Part shown: in pieces, positions 32,507 through 35,426 of the stretch
Position numbering within the stretch: the first letter of the stretch is position 1
Layout: each line of letters opens with the position of its first letter
Assembly (NCBI GenBank): GCA_016125405.1
Contig: WGLW01000028.1
Coordinates: forward strand, 1 to 35,426
DNA from: Alphaproteobacteria bacterium
GTDB lineage: Bacteria > Pseudomonadota > Alphaproteobacteria > Caulobacterales > Hyphomonadaceae
DNA length: 35,426 nucleotides
Reading direction: 5' to 3'
Made by a program: the position numbers and the translations under genes
Notes under the pieces: model-generated
Database searches by the model: none
What the model saw: only the letters and a program-made list of their open reading frames with translations
Told to the model about the DNA's origin: nothing

Positions 32507-34879
32507 TTACTGAAGGCTCGCGTTCGCAAGATTCAGCGTTGCGCCGCCGCAGGGCAGGAAACACAGCCCATCCTGCCCCGGAATCGGCTGCGAGCCGGGA
32601 TAGTTCGTGCATTTGCCGGAACATTGCAACGCCGTGCGCGGGCTGGTCGCCTGCATCAGCCGGGTCTTCAGTTCCGAGGGCACCGCCGCCGGAAATTTGG
32701 CCTTCAGAAGCGCCAGCGCCGCTGCGACATGCGGCGCCGCCATCGAGGTGCCGTTCTCGTAGGAGTAATAGCACTGTTCGACCTGCACGGTCGGCTTGGC
32801 CGGGTCGTAGCAGTTGGTCGAGAAGCGGGTCGACAGGATGCCGTCGGGCCGGCCATCGCCATCGTCGTCGCGGGTCATGTCGCCGCCCGGCGCCATGAGC
32901 GTCACGCCCGGACCCCAGTTGGAGTAGGGCGCCAGCACGCCGCGCTCGTCGCCCGCCGCGACGGAGATCACGTTGTCGCAACCGCCCGGCGCGACGTACT
33001 TGGTGTCGACGCGGAAATTCCCCGCCGCTGCAACCACGATGGCGCCGGCCGCCACGGCGTCGTTGATCGCCGCCTGCATCGAGGCGGGGCACGGTTCGAA
33101 CAGGCCGATCGACAGGTTGATGATGTCGGCCGGATTCTCGTTCCACACTTCGTTGCCCTGGGCGTCGCGCGCCGGCACCTTGCCGGCCGCCCAGCGGATG
33201 GCGTCATTGATGTCCGACAGCTTGCCGCCGCAACGCCCGAGCGCGCGCACCGGAACCACGGTGACGTCCCAGTCGCCGCCGGCGACGCCGATGCCGTTGT
33301 TGGTCGTCTGCGCGCCGAGAATCCCGGCGACGTGCGTGCCGTGGAAGGAATCCTCCGCCGTCGGATCGTTGGGGTCGCACTTGTCGCCCGGATCGTTGGG
33401 GTCGCTGTCGCGCCCGTCGCCGTCATTCGCCATCACAGGGTCGGACACCATGTCGTAGCCCGGCGCGATATGGGTCGAGCCCTTGAAGGCCGGATGGTTC
33501 ATCTGGATGCCGGTGTCGACAAGCGCGATGGTCACCGACTTCGATCCGGTCACCTTGGCGCGCGTCCAGAAATTGGCGAAGCCGGCGCCGCCGGGCGACT
33601 GGCCCGCCGCCGTGCCGATCTCGCGCAGGTTCCACTGCAGCGGATAAAGCGGATTGTTGGGCACCACCGTGCCGGGCGCCGGCGGCGCCGCGCCGGGGAT
33701 GATCGTGGCGTCGGGCTTGGCCTTCTTCGGCTTCCTCAGCATCTGGTTGGTGAAGATGTAGTCCTTCTCGACATACTTGTAGTCGCCCGTCGCCTCGAGC
33801 GCCTTGACCACGCATTCTGTCGCCAGCACCGGATCGCTCTGCAGCTTTTCCTTTGAGGGATTGCCTGCGCACTCCTCGCTCGGCTTGCCCTTGTCGCGGG
33901 CGAAGTGCGCACGCATCGTGCTCGACTTGGTCGGATCCACCTGGCCGTTGAACTTGGTCGGATCGACGCCGATGACGATGCGCATCGCGCCGCTTTCTTC
34001 CGGCGACACAACGCCCGAGAGGCCCATGTCCTCCAGCTTCTTGTAGGCGCGCTCGCGGGCGTTGAGTGCGCGGTCGACATTGAGCCGCGTGCGCACGGCC
34101 ATCGCGCGCCGTCCGCGCCAGCCGGCCTCATGGTCGCGGCGCGCAAGTTCGTCGCCCACGCGCTGCGCGGTCTGGTTGTCGACGCTGCGCGCCATGCGGG
34201 CGTCGTCGCGCGCTTCCTTGAGGGTTTCGTCGGTCACGCGCACGCCCGAGCGCGCCAGCGATCGCGAAAGCACGCGCGGCGCCGCCTGGGCTTCCTGGCG
34301 CAGTTGCGGCGGCGTCGCCTCGCGAAGGATGGCGTTGGGGCGAAGGGCGAGCGTGGCCCGCGGCGCAACCACGCCGGCGGCTGGAGCGGATTTCAACGCA
34401 TCCGGCGCCGCGGCCGCGGCAGGCGCCTGCGGCGCGGCTGCATCCGCCTGGGGCGCTGTCTGCGGTTCGGGCGCCGGCGGCGGGGCCGTGTCCGGCGTGG
34501 CGACGTCATCGGGTGCTGTGGCGGCCGCATCGACCGAGGCGACATCCACTTCGTCGACCACCGGTTCGGTCAGGTCTTCCTTCGGCTGTGCGATCACGGA
34601 GCCGACGGCAAAATAGCCCTGCGTCGAGAGCAGCTCGTCGAGCGTCTGCGGCTGGATCGGAACCGGCGTCTGCAGCGTTCCGGCCAGCGCCCGCGATTCG
34701 ACCGGAGCGGCCGTTGCTCCGCCCGCGTCATTGCCCAGGATCTCGCCATTGACCTGTTTCGCCACGTCTGCGGACAGCTTGGAGAGCTTGTCGATCCGGC
34801 TCTTCACCTGGTCGCACGAGGCAAGCGCCACCAGCGCAACGCCGACCGCCAGCAGGTTGAGCCCGAGCCTGCGTGTCAT
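32507..34879 (-). CDS. Lipoprotein subtilase (S8 serine protease) with its own prodomain
   Basis: This 790-aa protein has a signal peptide and lipobox ALASC with lipidated C22 and +2 Asp. Residues 100-180 are Pro/Ala/Asp-rich linker and 205-290 are helical and charged. A prodomain-like region (298-376) begins MRIVIGVD and ends KYVEKDYIF. The S8 catalytic domain (about 410-750) has D455 in LVDTGIQ, H513 in SFHGTH, oxyanion N621 in AAAGN and S712 in NGTSMAAPH, so it is active in design. Two Asp/Asn-rich loops (486-505, 670-680) look like calcium sites. It heads a five-gene operon. The ribosome site GGGAGG is eight bases before the ATG. Confidence 0.93.
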   Translation of the reverse strand: MTRRLGLNLLAVGVALVALASCDQVKSRIDKLSKLSADVAKQVNGEILGNDAGGATAAPVESRALAGTLQTPVPIQPQTLDELLSTQGYFAVGSVIAQPKEDLTEPVVDEVDVASVDAAATAPDDVATPDTAPPPAPEPQTAPQADAAAPQAPAAAAAPDALKSAPAAGVVAPRATLALRPNAILREATPPQLRQEAQAAPRVLSRSLARSGVRVTDETLKEARDDARMARSVDNQTAQRVGDELARRDHEAGWRGRRAMAVRTRLNVDRALNARERAYKKLEDMGLSGVVSPEESGAMRIVIGVDPTKFNGQVDPTKSSTMRAHFARDKGKPSEECAGNPSKEKLQSDPVLATECVVKALEATGDYKYVEKDYIFTNQMLRKPKKAKPDATIIPGAAPPAPGTVVPNNPLYPLQWNLREIGTAAGQSPGGAGFANFWTRAKVTGSKSVTIALVDTGIQMNHPAFKGSTHIAPGYDMVSDPVMANDGDGRDSDPNDPGDKCDPNDPTAEDSFHGTHVAGILGAQTTNNGIGVAGGDWDVTVVPVRALGRCGGKLSDINDAIRWAAGKVPARDAQGNEVWNENPADIINLSIGLFEPCPASMQAAINDAVAAGAIVVAAAGNFRVDTKYVAPGGCDNVISVAAGDERGVLAPYSNWGPGVTLMAPGGDMTRDDDGDGRPDGILSTRFSTNCYDPAKPTVQVEQCYYSYENGTSMAAPHVAAALALLKAKFPAAVPSELKTRLMQATSPRTALQCSGKCTNYPGSQPIPGQDGLCFLPCGGATLNLANASLQ

Positions 34880-35158
34880 CGCATTGCCTCCCGTACACGA
34901 TTGTTACGGCCTCTTTACCATGCCGGGGGCGGCTTGCGTAACCGTGGCGGGCGCGCAGATCGCCGGAAACTCCCGCCACAGCTGAGTTGCGCGGGAAAAT
35001 GCGGCGTTTTCGCCACAATCGTTCGCCAAATGGCCTTCCCCCGGTCGCGTCGTGCGCAACCTCACCCCATCTCCTGCGTTGACGGGACAGGCGGAAATGA
35101 TCCGCCCGCCGGCAGGCCGCGTACCCAGCGGCGAAGGTGAGGACAGGGACAGACGGCC

Positions 35159-35290
35159 ATGGATGGCGCGAACTCCAAGACACTCGGACGGTTGATGATC
35201 ATCGCATTCGTCGGGCTGGCGTTCTGCTTCGGCGCGGCCATGCTGATGTCGTCGCACGGCGGCGAGCTGTTCACCGACATCGGATACTAA
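35159..35290 (+). CDS. 43-aa single-helix membrane protein
   Basis: The frame encodes a 43-aa product with one hydrophobic helix (about 12-30) and a short polar tail ending ELFTDIGY. AGGGA lies 9 bases before the ATG. It is divergent from the subtilase operon. The TAA stop falls at the border with the IS-like sequence, so the original gene may have been longer. No family was recognised. Confidence 0.5.
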   Translation: MDGANSKTLGRLMIIAFVGLAFCFGAAMLMSSHGGELFTDIGY

Positions 35291-35426
35291 AGCATTTTCC
35301 GGTCTGAAGGAATCTGGGGATTCCCAAACGGCGACAGTGGGGCGAGTCTTACCCGGTGATTCGGACCTGGGAAGGATGAGCCATGGCGAGGCCGTATTCA
35401 GAAGACATCCGTGAGCGAGTGGTTGC
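35291..35426 (+). mobile_element. Left end of an IS630-type insertion sequence
   Basis: Beginning near 35291 the sequence leads into an IS630-like transposase start at 35383. A TA target site, as used by this family, is available at 35288-35289. The inverted pair GGAATC / GATTCC lies at 35309-35324. The exact left boundary cannot be fixed without the right end, which is outside the window. Confidence 0.55.
35383..35426 (+). CDS. IS630 family transposase, N-terminal fragment (cut by window end)
   Basis: Only the first 14 codons are visible, reading MARPYSEDIRERVV. This is the usual start of the helix-turn-helix domain of IS630-type transposases (M-A-R-P-Y-S-x-D-x-R-E-R-V-V). GAAGGATGAG before the ATG supplies a ribosome site. 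The rest of the gene is outside the window, so intactness cannot be judged. Confidence 0.75.
   Translation, partial: MARPYSEDIRERVV

Overview
The window is GC-rich chromosomal DNA of an alphaproteobacterium, most like the Caulobacterales/Hyphomonadaceae/Parvularculaceae group. The evidence is high GC, Caulobacter-type promoter cores (TTGnnn, 12-15 nt, GCTAnnnn) before several genes, and the conserved neighbourhood DUF1674 / htpX / rsmB / rpe / heparinase-like / purH. Genus and species cannot be set from sequence alone. No rRNA, tRNA or CRISPR array was seen. About 40 genes are supported, mostly housekeeping.

Left part (1-9.5 kb): a 95-bp repeat with terminal inverted repeats, a secreted protein of unknown function, trmB (tRNA m7G46), a CDF metal exporter, glucokinase overlapping an SDR dehydrogenase, a DUF1674 (SdhAF4-like) gene divergent from a short HtpX protease, rsmB (16S rRNA m5C), a SlyB-like lipoprotein and rpe.

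Middle part (9.5-22.2 kb): a heparinase II/III-like protein after rpe, a membrane-bound CapD/FlaA1-type sugar dehydratase, purH, a small von Willebrand A protein, a DJ-1/PfpI protein with an NTF2-like partner, argG, a response regulator without an output domain, a soluble GAF-PAS hybrid histidine kinase, inorganic pyrophosphatase and a LysE exporter.

Right part (22.2-29.8 kb), largely minus strand: several small envelope proteins of unknown function, DNA-3-methyladenine glycosylase I (tag), an NTF2-like protein, ygfZ, a cold-shock protein, a RibD-like deaminase with a collapsed reductase domain overlapping gpmA, and a divergent sulfur module. That module is a TSUP permease facing an ETHE1/Blh-type metallo-beta-lactamase-fold enzyme, with a perfect 15-bp inverted-repeat operator between them.

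Right end (29.8-35.4 kb): the most unusual locus, an apparent five-gene minus-strand operon. In order of transcription it encodes a 790-aa lipoprotein subtilase with its own prodomain, a separate membrane-anchored protein resembling a subtilisin propeptide (I9), a lipoprotein of unknown function, an M23 (LytM) lipoprotein with an intact zinc site, and a DUF2164 protein. All three lipoproteins carry Asp or Glu right after the lipidated Cys. This suggests an inner-membrane-anchored, periplasm-facing proteolytic and wall-remodelling system. The window ends in a 43-aa membrane protein and the first codons of an IS630-type transposase.
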